Position numbers and translations under genes: made by a program. The notes below the pieces were generated by a model. That model was not told where the DNA came from and made no database searches. It saw only the letters and a list, made by a program, of their open reading frames with translations. Positions 20,217 to 31,581 of a stretch of 64,000 bases of DNA are shown piece after piece (position 1 is the stretch's first letter; every line of letters starts with the position of its first letter). Source of the DNA: Zygnema cylindricum (Eukaryota; Streptophyta; Zygnematophyceae; Zygnematales; Zygnemataceae); contig JBBHKE010000221.1 of NCBI GenBank assembly GCA_037447655.1, positions 136,072 to 200,071 on the forward strand, in the 5' to 3' direction.

Positions 20217-20429
20217 CACCGCCAATCGTTATTAGCATTGTGTACGCTAATTCTGTCCCGCTTTTTTTTTTTTTCTCAAATAGAGTTATCCACACTATTT
20301 AAAAAAAACCCTAATTCCTAATTAGAATAGATGATTTCTTTGAAAATTTCCAAATTCCCAATTAGCGTAAACCACTTTAATTATTCGTAAACGCTTAAAA
20401 AACTTACACGCTAATAACGATTGGCGGTG
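20217..20429. mobile_element. TA-flanked MITE, 213 bp, 20-bp perfect inverted repeats
   Basis: CACCGCCAATCGTTATTAGC at the left end has its exact complement at the right end (20410-20429). TA borders both sides (20215-20216, 20430-20431). It is non-coding and the best-preserved member of the CACCG family here. Confidence 0.9.
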
Positions 20430-20431
20430 TA

Positions 20432-20770
20432 GCGATTACTACGTACAGTGCGCATAAATCAATTTCAAATTTTATAAAATTTGGAATAAAATTCGTACTT
20501 CTGTTTTACTTTTTTAAATTAAAATACTTAATTTTCAATACCCTAAAATTGAAACGTACAACAAACTAGCGGCGAGCGGCGGAATTAATGGCGTCTTCAA
20601 CGGCGGCTTCATTTTGAAGACGGAGTGGATGACATAAAAACACGTGCGCGCAAATGAAGCAAAACGGCTCAAAGAAGCCGCCGTTGGATACGCCGTAAAT
20701 TCCGCCGCTCGCCGCTCAAATAAAAATACGTGCGCGCATATGAAGCATTACTGAAAAGTGCAACGAACTA
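20432..20770. other. Spacer between MITEs, with an inverted repeat
   Basis: TAGCGGCGAGCGGCGGAATT (about 20568) and its near-complement AATTCCGCCGCTCGCCGCT (about 20698) flank GGCGGCTTCATTTTGAAGACG and a CGTTTTGCTTC-type arm, so the block can fold into a long hairpin. A relative of its left arm recurs at 20990-21060 (GACGAAATTTATGGCGGCTC). No gene. Confidence 0.5.
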
Positions 20771-20986
20771 CACCGTGTATCGCTATTAGCGTTAATAATT
20801 TTTTCTTAACTTAAAACACCTTTTTCCCATACACACTTGTCCGATTTTCGATTTGAGACTGCCAGTTTAGAGGTGAGCATCTTATATTTCAATCGTGACC
20901 GTCCGATTAACTGTCAGACAATCGTGAACGTAGAAACAAAGTTTAAAGTGACGAAAAAATATTAACCCTACTAGCGATGCACGGTG
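20771..20986. mobile_element. TA-flanked MITE, 216 bp
   Basis: Ends are CACCGTGTATCGCTATTAG and CTACTAGCGATGCACGGTG, with TA at 20769-20770 and 20987-20988. Internally related to 7311-7531: AACTTAAAACACC, TACACACTTGTCCGATTTT. Confidence 0.85.
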
Positions 20987-21723
20987 TAGCTGCGAGCGAC
21001 GAAATTTATGGCGGCTCCAACGGCGGCTTCCTTCTGAAGACAGAGTGGAGGACGTATAAAAAATGCGAGCGTGCAAATGAAGCAACGACTTTTGTTTTTA
21101 ATGTCTGTACAATTATATGTACAGTCAAAGACGTACAAAATTTACGAAAAAAGCGAATACAACGTAGTTTTCGGAAAAAAATCCAAATTAGTACGAATTG
21201 GACATCTATGATCGCTAGACCGCAAATTGTAATAAGAGTAAATTACTCTAATTCGGTCGCTCGAAATTTTGACTCTATCACATGAAATAGAGTAAATGAT
21301 TCTAATTTTTTCATTATTCTATTTAAAGTAACGTTTAATTAGCGTTTTTAATTCTAACATAGGTTCGTTTTAAATAGTGTGGAGTACGGACGACCTCTGA
21401 CCGTGCAAAATTGTTCTTTATTGAGTAAAAAAGTACAAATAATGATTTAATACAGGCCGTTACCATGTAACTGCGCTTTAACAAACCGTGTAGTGCAAAC
21501 GTCATAGTGACGATAAACTGTACGTTTTGCCAAATTTTGTACAAATACCCTATGTAGAGTAGAGGATATTAGCGTGCCAAATTAGAGTAATTAAATAAAT
21601 TAGAGTAAACTTCATAGTTGAAACAGCTCTATCACACAAATTATCGTTAATTACTCTAATTTTTTTTTTTAGTTTTTGTACTCCAATTTTTTTATTACTC
21701 TAATTACGATTCGCGGTGTAGTA

Positions 21724-21927
21724 CAAAGTGAATCGCTATTACCGTTTAGAAATAGATAGCGTTATGAAACAAATAGCGTTATTAAGCCTATTTGGGAATT
21801 TGGGGGTTTTGAAGAAATCATTTACTCTAATTTGTTTTTTAAAGGGTTTTTATTAATTCTATTTGAGAATTTGGGTAAAAAAATGGGGTACCGTAATTAG
21901 AGTCATTGACGCTAGCGATTCACGGTG
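21724..21927. mobile_element. TA-flanked MITE, 204 bp
   Basis: Ends are CAAAGTGAATCGCTATTACC and GCTAGCGATTCACGGTG, bordered by TA at 21722-21723 and 21928-21929. It abuts the right end of another element (GATTCGCGGTG ending 21718) and is followed by a degenerate relative of the 216-bp type (about 21930-22140). Confidence 0.75.
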
Positions 21928-22142
21928 TAGTGTTGATTTTACGTTGGTCTCTCAAAAAAAAAAAAAAATATTCCAAACACACTTGTCGGATTGTGGATCT
22001 GACAGTTACGACGGAAAACTACGATTCTCAACTTTCGATTGGCAGTCTCAACTTGAAAATAGGACAAATATGTAGGGAGAAATTACGCTTCAAATAGGTA
22101 AAATAGCAAAATTTTATTAATATGAACAGCGATGGATACACC

Positions 22143-24560
22143 GTGTAATTTCCGGCTCGGTCATTTTTAATGGAAAGTGATGCCATTTGGTTTGACGAAT
22201 GCATTGCCCACTTAATAAAAACTCATAAACCAAACTTTTTCGGATTATGTAGATGAGTTTTTTCAAGTGTTTATAGATGACATTCTAATTTACACTGAAT
22301 CTAAAAATCAACATCTAACTACTTTAAGGAAAGTTTTGGAAAGGTTGAGTAAAAAAAAATTGTATGGAAAATTAACAAATATAAGTTTCTTTAAAAGTAA
22401 ACAAATATTTTTAGGACATATAATTAGTGGGGGAGGTGTTAAAAAAGATCCATCCAAAATTATTGCAATTCAAAATTGGAAGCAGCATATAAATGTCACA
22501 GAAGTTAGACTGTTTTTTGGATTGGCAACTTATTCCAAGAAATTTATCATAAACTTTAGAATGATAACCACACATGTGACGGATTTACCACGAGAGAAAG
22601 AGACGTTTGTGTGGGGAGCATATCAAGAGAAAAAACTCGAAAAACTAAAGAGAAAGCTGACCTTTGCCCCTACACTACACCGTGAATCATAATTAGTAAT
22701 GAAAAAATTAGAGTAAAAAAACAAAAAAAAAACAATTAGAGTAATAAACTCTAATTTACGTGATAGACTTTTTCACATAAGAAGTTTACTCTAATTTATT
22801 TAAGTACTCTATATTGGGTTATATCAGCATTAATTATCCGCGCTGAAATTATGAACACTAAATTACGTAGACGTACAAAATTTGTCAGTCCACGTTAGTA
22901 CTATTTGTCGCGCTGAATGTCAGTGAATGTTCACTCCGACAACATCAAAGAGTTATGCGAACAACTTTTTTTCAATGTGATTGATTTTCGTTTAGTGCAA
23001 TTTCACCTGCGAGCACAATTTTATTAAATCATTATTTGTACCCTTTTAGTTAAAAAAGTACAATTTGCAGGGTCGACGTCATTCTTACTCCACACTATTT
23101 AAAACAAACCTATATAACAATTTTTTACGCTAATTAAACCTCACCTAAATTAGAATAATGAAAAAATTAGAATCGTTTACTCTATTTGATGTCATAGAGT
23201 CGAAATTTCGAGCCACTCAATTAGAGTATTTTACTCTCATTACGATTCGCGGTATAGTGTATCCTGATCTTGCTGGAGAATTTGAAGTCTTAATCACCAC
23301 AAATTCATCTTTTAAAGGTTTATGTGTAGTCATAAGTCAAAAAGTTGGCATACATTTTTATCCTATTGCTTTTGAGTCCATGAAATTGAATGATGCTGAA
23401 AAAGACTGCCCAGCACAAAAAAAATAGTTAGTTGCAATTACTTGTAATTGTTCATGCATTGGTGAATTAGTGTTGCTATTTGCATAATAAAAAATTTAAG
23501 GTTTATCGTGACAATAAAAAACTTTCTTATCTACAAAGACTACGTGATGCACAAATCATGATAGGTAGACAGGTTTGGTGGATGCAGAAATTGACATATT
23601 TCAAATCTAACATGAAACATATTATTGGAAAGACAAATGTAGTGGCAGACCCTTTAAGTAGATGTTTTGATTTTAATGTAATGGTTCAAGATGATTTGTT
23701 TTAAATGCTATTATTAATGGTTATGATAAGGATGCTTACTTTGCTGTTATTTGTGAGAATTTTTTTTTGAGGATTTTCTGACCCAATCAATAAGAGGCAT
23801 GTCAAAAAATTTAAAATAGAGGATGGTTTACTGTGTTTACAAATAAGGGATACGTTATGCGTTATTGAAGTGGGAGGCTTAAAAAAAAAACCTTTACAAG
23901 AAGCTTACGAGGATCAAGGATGTTTAGGTCGAGATAAAACTATTAGTCAGTTGCAGAGTAAATTCTTTTGGCTAGGGATGGCAAAAGAGGTGTCTAAACC
24001 CGTGGAAAAGTGTTTTTCTTGCCAACAGAGTAAACCTAGTTACTAGAAACTTAAAGGTCCCTTAAAGCCTTCATATATCTTTGAAAGACCATGGGAGTTT
24101 GTTAGTATGGATTTTAATGTAACGTTGTCAACTATATCTAGAAGAAATGACAGTTCCATACTCGTAGTTGATAAGTTCAGTAAATTAGCAATTTATATCC
24201 TTTGCAAAACCACTCATTCACGTGTTCACATTGCAAAGTTTTATTTTGACAAGTGTAGTTTGGCATCATCGAATCCCTCTGTCTATAGCCAGTGATATAA
24301 ATTCTAAATTTATATTTGCATTTTGGAAATAATTGCAAAATTAATGCACTGAATTAAAAATGAGTACCTTCTACCTAGTGACAAAGATGGACAGAAAGAA
24401 AGGATGAACCATACACTAGAAGATATGTTAAGGACTATTTGCAGTAGAGTTGAAAACACATGGGAATCTAAACTGTCATTAATAGAATTTGCATACAATT
24501 CACCTAAATACGCTAGTACTGGATTCTCATCGTTTGAAATTGCATAAAGATACTATCCAT
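22143..24560 (+). pseudogene. Ty3/gypsy pol fragment (RT, RNase H, integrase)
   Basis: Reverse-transcriptase block 5 is recognisable (VMPFGLTNALPT near 22180), then the catalytic VFIDDILIYTES (22267 onward) and FLGHIISGGGVKKDPSKI. A MITE splits the start of RNase H (22678-23254), which resumes with VYPDLAGEFEVL, HPIAFE-type and KKFKVYRDNKKLSYLQR. The integrase zinc-binding region (GCLGRDKTISQLQSKFFWLG and KCFSCQQSK) and core (ERPWEFVSMDFNVTL, VVDKFSKLAIYI) follow to about 24546 (FAYNSP, SSFEIA). Multiple stops and frame changes, missing gag and LTRs make it dead. The domain order RT-RH-INT shows Ty3/gypsy rather than copia. Confidence 0.88.
22678..23254. mobile_element. 577-bp MITE inserted in the gypsy RNase H
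   Basis: Left end CACCGTGAATCATAATTAG and right end CTCATTACGATTCGCGGTA, bordered by TA at 22676-22677 and 23255-23256. Removing the element and one TA joins ACACTA to GTGTATCC and restores the gypsy frame (LTFAPTL then VYPDLAGEF). Internal TTAGAGTAA blocks match 18950-19080. Confidence 0.9.
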
Positions 24561-25019
24561 GAGAAGCGTTTTGCGTGTTAATGTAAAATAGTGGAAGGAA
24601 GCGTTTGATTGTTTAGAAACGCTACGTAGTTAGTAAGAGATTTCACACTTTTTTGCATTAGTAAGTCCTAGCTGATCAATGATTGGCCTAGGTAAAACTT
24701 GTTGAACGAAGCGTTGACTCTGGCCTGTTGAGTTCAAGGTGATGATGGATAAATAGTGAAGTCCCAAAGAAAAGTACGCATCTTTTCCTTTAGAAAACTT
24801 TGTGCAAATTATGAATGATGGTGGTCCTTAGAGAATAAACCTTAAATGGAGTAACTACATTTGCATAAGAAATCTCTCACTAACTATTTAGTATTTTAGT
24901 AGTCAAAGAGTGGGAAATACTTAAGAGAGGAGTGTAGAGGAAATAGACATAAAAGCAAGTGTTGAGCTAAAAGGTCAAGAGACCATGTTATATGTTATTT
25001 CGAAAAATGAATAACTTCA
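24561..25019. other. Between gypsy fragment and copia gag, no gene seen
   Basis: It could include the lost 3' part of the gypsy element or an LTR, but I found no matching second LTR copy, primer tract or coding block. Confidence 0.35.
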
Positions 25020-26109
25020 AATTAAAAGTTGATCCTTAATGTGAGTAATTTCAATGTGGATGTGTATTATCGACGTTTGGAATGTGTGGTTGAAATTGGT
25101 TGTAGTAATGGAACTTTCCAACGGTTAAGGAATCTTGTTACAATGCCCAAAAAATTTTCTTTATATATGTGAGGTTATTGAGTAGAACATTTTTAAGTTC
25201 GATCACCTTAACCTCCTCGATAATAATCCGGCCATTATTTGAGAGTTGTTCCACAATAATGTTATAGCGTTTTATTGCATCATCAATCCATTCATTCGAC
25301 TTCACCTTAAATTGAATAAAGTCAGTATAAGCATATTGCCCTTTGTTTTGAAGCCCTTTTTCAAATTGGTTGTCGAGGGCCTTTTAACACTTATGCACTG
25401 TATCTCGAGTAAAGAAGTGATCGTCCACCGAAACGGTGCATTATTGCATAAGGCTGGTGAAGGCGGCAAGGTTTTTCTTCTTCCAAATGCGACGAGCCTT
25501 TGGATCATCGATCGCCATTTTCTCCTTTCTGTTCAGGATCTTCCTTAGATGACGAAGAAACAGTTGTTCTTTAATATATTTTTTCCAAATTTGGTTGTTG
25601 GATCTATTAAAAAAGAGGATCTTCACTAGCATCGAAAAAGGGATCGCTTACTCATCGTCAAGATCATTTTCTAGATCCAAGTCTTTCTCGATTACAAATT
25701 TCCCCTTGCGGAAAATCTCCCTTAAAGCATCGTCATTTTTTACCCCTCCATTCAAAACCACCTCCAAAGAATCAAAGATCGGATCCTCCTTCACCTTGAA
25801 CTTCTGCTTTTGATCACCATCTGTGACTTGTTGATCGACAAGAGTGAAAGCCGTCAAACAATTAAATACGTCGATTTTCGGTTAACACCACCCTTTCTAT
25901 CTTCTCTACCTCTCTTTGCTTAAGTGGGTTGGAGGGAGAAGCCACATCAAAAGTAGCCACTCCTACGCCGAAGAATTTAACAATTTGTTGAAAATCGTAC
26001 AAATGTGAATTAGTTAATAATCGTACAAATCTTGCATATCCAGTGGATCCGGATTAGGGGCCGCAATAAGAAAAGGTGTAGTGGATGACTTTTTCTTCTT
26101 TCCCTCCAT
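25020..26109 (-). pseudogene. Copia-type gag fragment, family C
   Basis: Read on the minus strand from ATG 26109: MEGKKKKSSTTPFLIAAPNP, then acidic KVKEDPIFDSLEVVLNG (25800-25650) and the gag-like helices DPKARRIWKKKNLAAFTSLM, TVHKC.KALDNQFEKGLQNK and YNIIVEQLSNNGRIIIEEVK. The pattern (mutated W, a KALDNQFEKG segment, leucine-rich tail) resembles UBN2-type gag of Ty1/copia. Stops and frame changes are present, and no protease or pol follows. It lies directly downstream of a primer site and LTR on the same strand, which supports the identity. Confidence 0.6.
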
Positions 26110-26154
26110 GGCGCCAAGACTTGCCACCTTGGAAACTCTTAACCAAACACACTA

Positions 26155-26166
26155 GCTCCGATACCA
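26155..26166 (-). other. Primer binding site, initiator tRNA-Met 3' end type
   Basis: Minus strand TGGTATCGGAGC is one mismatch from TGGTATCAGAGC. It lies two bases from the presumed LTR end (…CCTTACA) and 46 bp before the gag ATG. Confidence 0.75.
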
Positions 26167-26168
26167 AT

Positions 26169-26716
26169 TGTAAGGATTGATTCACAATATTGTAGAAAGA
26201 AAGATAAAATAGAATGCGGAAGCAAAGACAATAAAAAGAGAACACTCCAGCAAAAGACAAATATATTTCACCGGAAATTTTTCCCCTCTTACAAAGATTG
26301 ACTTGTCGGAAAACGACTAAGACCTAAATACCCTATCATTAAGCAAACAAATACTACAAAATGTATGTCGTACCAAAAGTACTCAGACAAACTAATCAAT
26401 CAAATGATAGTACCAACGAAACTACATAAAGCACGCGGTAATGTACGAAACATAATACTGACGTACAAAACTAAAGAACTAAAGTTTTACACACGCAAAA
26501 TCAAACCAAATCCAAACTATAACTAAACTACCACGCCACGCCAAACAAAATCCACACGCTAACTAATAAATAAATATTACGGTGCTCAATGATAGACTTG
26601 TCCGAATACGACTAAGTCCTAAATACCCCCACACTAAGCAAACAAGTATAACAAAACGTATGTTGTACCAAAAGTACTCTCACAAACCAATCAATCAAAT
26701 GATAGTACGAATAAAA
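26169..26716 (-). mobile_element. LTR of copia family C, outer end uncertain
   Basis: The inner end is TGTAAGGATTGATTC on the plus strand (minus ...TTACA). The outer end was not found; the next element begins at 26717. A segment of about 100 bp (CGACTAAGACCTAAATACCC onward) at 26316-26412 recurs at 26606-26712, so the LTR carries or adjoins a direct repeat. Confidence 0.5.
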
Positions 26717-27685
26717 TGCAATTCTGTGTCCTCCACTGGACCAGAAAATACAGGAAGACTCTACATAATATTTAACTAACCCGTTTCAAGCCACAACCAT
26801 TGCAGTCCCGGAGGGAAAAATAACAGTTTGATTGCACCGTTATGCAGCATGGACTCCCTTGAGTCTGTAGCAAAAAAAATCATTGAAAACGGCCAACCAG
26901 CTGATAAGTTATGAGCCGACAAAAATGCCAATTTATATAAGGCTCTCATAGAGAGAGGTGACTATCTACCAAAATTTCCTAAGTCCTAAACGTCTCTCAC
27001 AACCCCTATCTTCTGAAGTACGAACCAATGTCTTTTCTGTAAGGCTGGTGTACGACAAGGTTGCTGAGTGGACGCGTGTCACTTTTCCACTCGTTCATAT
27101 ATTCTCCGGTTTTCTCTTGACCGAATGTCATCCTTCCACGCGGCGCCACGTCATGCCATGTCCATAAAATCCAAAGTGACCATTTCGCGATCTCGGCGAT
27201 GATGTGCGCCTTCGGATTAAAATCTGACATTGAATGTCGACCGTTTAAAACAAGTGTCTGTTTCATTTATTTCGTGCGAAATGACGTTCGCACTAAACCT
27301 TAACAAGTTTTATGTCCGTTCGTCCATATTACAGTTAAATGGTTTCTGTATTATACAACAGTTTAAATACTAATGAAACCCTTTATCTCCTAACGGACTT
27401 CTGCGACAGACTGGTTAGCGATATCGGCTACGTCGAGCTCTACCAGTCGCGGGTTCGAGTCCTACCGGACTCAACCTTTTGTTGAGAGTGACTTAAGTCA
27501 CTCTTAAGTCCTTCCTATGGAGCTGAGGCAGCCATGGCTCTATCGCTCTCTCTCTCCTTCACTGACTACAACAAGTATTTGGGCAAGAGAGAAGAGATGG
27601 AGGCAGGCTGCTTACATTTTCTTTATATGTTTCCGCTTATTAGTTTTAGACCTAGAAAATACAACAAAAACTACTTATTTCAACA
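26717..27685 (-). mobile_element. 3' LTR of copia family B element (reverse)
   Basis: On the minus strand it starts TGTTGAAAT (27685) and ends GAATTGCA (26717), 969 bp. It aligns with 34499-35110 plus 37784-38029, the 5' LTR of the same element. It contains the tRNA-like module at 27404-27475. The purine-rich AATAAAGTGAG immediately precedes it on the minus strand as a possible polypurine tract. Confidence 0.8.
27404..27475 (+). other. tRNA-like module (A and B boxes) antisense within LTR B
   Basis: The plus strand has TGGTTAGCGATATCGG (A-box-like, 27412-27427) and GGTTCGAGTCC (27452-27462), an exact match to the B-box consensus GGTTCGANTCC, at tRNA-like spacing. A second good B box is at 37798-37808. 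Degenerate forms occur in every other LTR B copy (31790-31860, 56700-56770, 57655-57730, 62515-62590). Since it is always at the same LTR position, it is part of the LTR rather than an independent SINE insertion at each site. Confidence 0.65.
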
Positions 27686-27748
27686 CTCACTTTATTTTTT
27701 AGTCAAATTTTAACTTTTCTTTTAATCCACAATTTTCCCTACAGTATT

Positions 27749-30426
27749 TTAACTTTGGAGAGGGCACAGTTTGGTCATCATGTCAGCCACCATTTCCTCA
27801 TCTGATTTATATACAAGATTCACTATTTTATTCTCAACTTTTTCTCTTACAAAACTTAATCTTATGTCCATATGTTTAGCCTTAAAATGATGTTTAGGAT
27901 TGGCTGCAAGTGCTATGGCCGCTTGATTATCACAAAATACTTCATGCACTCCCTCCTTCATATACCTTAGTTCTTGCAGCAAGGACTTGACCCACATGAA
28001 CTCTTTCACAGCAGAACAAGAGGCCATGTACTCAGCCTCCATAATGGACTTAGCAACCACCTTTTGTTGCTTACTGCTCCAACAGCAAGCACCTTCCCCA
28101 ACATACAACACATACCCAGAAGTGCATCGTCTCAAAGGTGCGTCCCCATAGCTAGCATCACTCCAAGTAGTGATGTCAGTGTGCTCCCCTCCCAAATGCA
28201 ACCATAACTCTCTGGTTCCCACCAGATATCTCATGAATCTCTTGGCTGCCTTCCAATCTCTATTATTAGGATCATTAAGACTCCTACTGAGTACTCCACC
28301 TGCTGCCTCTATGTCTTGCGTGGTAGAGTTCATAAAGTAGATCAAACTTCTTACGACCTATCTATAAGGGATAGACTTCATAAATTCTCTCTCCTCTAGA
28401 CTCATCTGATCGTCTAAGATCATCACTCCTCCTTCTACACTCCCATCACATACTTTTTCAAGTCCATGGGAGTGGTACAACTTTTAGCATTTTCCATTTA
28501 GAATTTCTCAAGCATATTACCTATTGCTTCTTTCTGAGTAAGTCTAATAATCTTCTTTCCCCTATCTCTCTCCATTTAGATCCCCAAAATATATTTTTCC
28601 TCCCCTAAATCCTTCATATCAAATCTACCCCTAAGATCTTTCTTCAGCCTATTGATCTTCTCCAAAGACTTACTCAACACAAGCAGATCATCCACATAAA
28701 TTGCAATATAAATGACACTATTCTCATCTTCAAACATATACATAGAATGGTTAGAGCTGATCCGCATATATCGTAGATCGGTGAGAAACTTATCTAGTTT
28801 CTTATTCCACTATCGGGGAGCCTGCTTCAGTCCATATAAGGATTTTTTGAGCCTACAGACTTTGCTCTTTTCTCCTTCTTCCACGAATCCCTCGGGTTGC
28901 CTCATGAAAATTTCTTCCTATAACTCACCATTAAGAAAAGTTGTCTTAATGTCCATCCAGTGGATTTCCATGTCTTCAGCTGCTGCCAGAGTGAGGAGAA
29001 TCCTTACTGAGGCGAACCAAAAAATTGGAGCAAAGGTCTTCTCATAGACAATCCCCTCCTTTTGAGTGAACCCCTTCGCTACCAATCGAGCCTTATATCT
29101 CTCAATGGTATTATCAAGGTTCAGTTTTAGTTTAAATACCCATTTACACCCAATTGGTTTTTTGTCTGGAGGAAAATCCGCTAATTCCCAAGTATTTGCT
29201 TCCATGATAGAAGCCATGTCATCATTTATGGCTCTAATCCATCTTTTTTTCTTTGGACTATTCACTGCCTTTGAGTAAGACCATGGCTCATCTGGGTGAG
29301 ATAGCTTAGTTACCTTATGAGCCGTTTATTTTTCCTGTATCCTTTTGCTGCTCCTCTTTCCTCCCTCAAACTATGAAGCTGGAATGGATGGAAGTCTTGG
29401 ATTTTTTCTCAGTGTCTCATCGTTTCCCCTGTCCATGAAAGCCAGTTTTTGTCCCGCTTCTTCTATCTCTTCGAAGTCCATAGGAGTATGTTTGGTTTCC
29501 AGTGAGTCTCCTGTATCTTGGATCTCTCTTGAATCTGCAATCACGGTTTCACTCATGTCCTTTTCGGGAACGACCGATTTCTCCTCACTGTCGGACTCAA
29601 ATCTGATTATTATCTTCTTTGTATATTTGAAAGGGTCAAATGACTTCCCTTCTTCTATGACAACTAAGTGTTTGACCAGAATTATATCTTGTTTTGCTTA
29701 TTCATCGGCTCTATATCCCTTAACATCCTCATCATATCCCACAAAGTATCTAGGTTTTCCCTTAGCATCTAGTTTCCAGTTTTTCCTATCCGTGTCAAGA
29801 TTGTAAACTTGGCTACCGAATACTTTAAGGTGAGAGATATCCGGTTTCCTTCCCACCCACCTCTCATAAGGTGTCATTCCTTTTCTAGATGAGGTAAGGA
29901 ATCTATTCTTAATGTAGTTGGCACAGTTTATGGCCTCTGCCCAAAATCTCTTTCCGTTTTCTTGTTGGCCAACATGCTACATGCACTATCTCCTAGTGTT
30001 CGATTTAACCTCTCAGCTACCCCATTTGTTCCGGGTTATATGGTACAGTTTTCTGGTGCTGAACTCCCTCATCTCTCAAATACTCCTCAAACTCATTAGA
30101 GGTTTATTCCCCCCCATTAGCACTCCTTATTCTCTTAATGGGGGTTCCATGCAACTTCTCATCCACGTTTTATAATCTTTTAAGTAAGTTGATGTTTCAC
30201 ACTTTGTTTTTAGAGAGTAAACAATAGAGTATCTAGACCAGTCATTGGTTATTTTCAACATAAACCTCTTTCCTCCAACCGAGGGTACTTTTGCGGGTCC
30301 CCGGATATCTGTGTGTACAAGATCTAGTACTTTCTTACCTCTATATGTGGCGGCTTTGGGAAAGGGAAGTCTGTGAGCCTTACCTTGAGCACAGCCACTA
30401 TAATCATTGATCATTTCATTATTGTC
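27749..30426 (-). pseudogene. Copia family B pol: integrase, RT and RNase H
   Basis: Read right to left: the integrase zinc-region end (GCAQGKAHRLPFP, about 30400), HTDIRGPAKVPSVGGKRFML and core (30310-30190), a charged linker (29800-29370), reverse transcriptase N-part (WVFKLKLNLDNTIERYKARL, 29265-28918), catalytic IYVDDLLVLSKS (28700) with DMKDLGEEKYILGI, and RNase H (TWSDASYGDAPLRRCTSGYV, 28345-27749) ending in KHMDIRLSFVREK. The order INT-RT-RH is Ty1/copia. Frames change several times with scattered stops. The 5' half continues at 32767-34320, beyond an insertion. Confidence 0.9.
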
Positions 30427-30444
30427 ATGCCGAATGGTGTCGCT

Positions 30445-30660
30445 CGCGAGCATGCACAATATTTTGCATGCGCGCACGATATTTTGCACGCACGAATGAT
30501 ATTGTGCACACGCGAGCGATATTTTGCATGTGTGCACGATATTTCGCACGCACGCACGCACGATATTGTGCATGCGTACGTGATATTCAACGCGCTCGCA
30601 CGAAATCATACACGCACGCACAATTATTTCTGCGCGCGTGCATGATTTCCGTTCTCACGT
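30445..30660. repeat. CG/CA-rich minisatellite
   Basis: Reiterated GCACGATATTTTGCACGCAC-like units of roughly 22-30 bp. Long runs alternate purine and pyrimidine (GCACGCACGCACGCACG), a composition prone to the Z form. Confidence 0.75.
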
Positions 30661-31581
30661 GCAAAGGCACGTTGGTTCACTTATCTTTGACGTGTACGCG
30701 ATTCGCGTACACGTCTATTTGTATATGTACTAATTGCATGCTTACTATTGTTTCGTTTCGTGCGCAGGTACATAATCTTGGAGTACATACGTGAAGTATC
30801 GTTTGGCGATGCAGAGCGATATTCGAGAGTACCATCGACGCTTCGATGTATCATTATATATTTACGTCGCGAACCCATGTAGGTTCGCGCGTATATGTTG
30901 TTAGGGAGGGTTTTCACCCTCGGATGGTGGATTATGCGGAACGTATGGAAGACAATGTTGGTCGCCTATTGGCCAGCATTCTAAGTTGTTTCATACATGT
31001 AAAGTAGACTAGACGTAGTCTAATTTTGCTTAGGCCTAGTGTATCTCTTACTTAGCCTAATTCTTAGACTTAGAGAATTTAGCTTTTGGACAAGAATTTT
31101 CTCTTGGTGGCGGAGCTGTTTTCTTGCTTCCTCTTTGCCACCGATTGCCCACTATCACCTTTTCTTCTTGTTAGTTAGCAATAGATTCTAGTTTGCTTAC
31201 GGATTTTTCTCTCCTTGTGTTCTGCCTCGTTTTTAATCCACACGGCTTCGGCCAAGTCCGGAAGGTTTCCCTCCAAATTTGTCCTTTTGACGATTGTTGG
31301 AGTGGAGGCTTGAGGCGTGGCATCTTGTGTTGGGCTGCGCCGTTCTCCGGACAGCTGGACGGTTTGTTAGGGTGTATTTGTTTGTGTGGCATTTTGGTTG
31401 TCTCGTAAAAGTGTTTTTTTTTACCGAATCCGAATTTTCTTGGTTTGGTTGGAAAGTGTTTTTTTTGCATCGTTGCTTTAATTATAAGGGTCACTTCATT
31501 CTAGGGGAGTATTTTATCCCTTCTCCTCCTTTGGTAATTTTAACCTTTATTCTTTATCTTGATGTATATACATTTTGTTCT

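Noticed and set aside
27404-27475. A functional tRNA gene
   Set aside because: A and B boxes are present, but I could not fold convincing acceptor and anticodon arms, and the copies are degenerate within LTRs.
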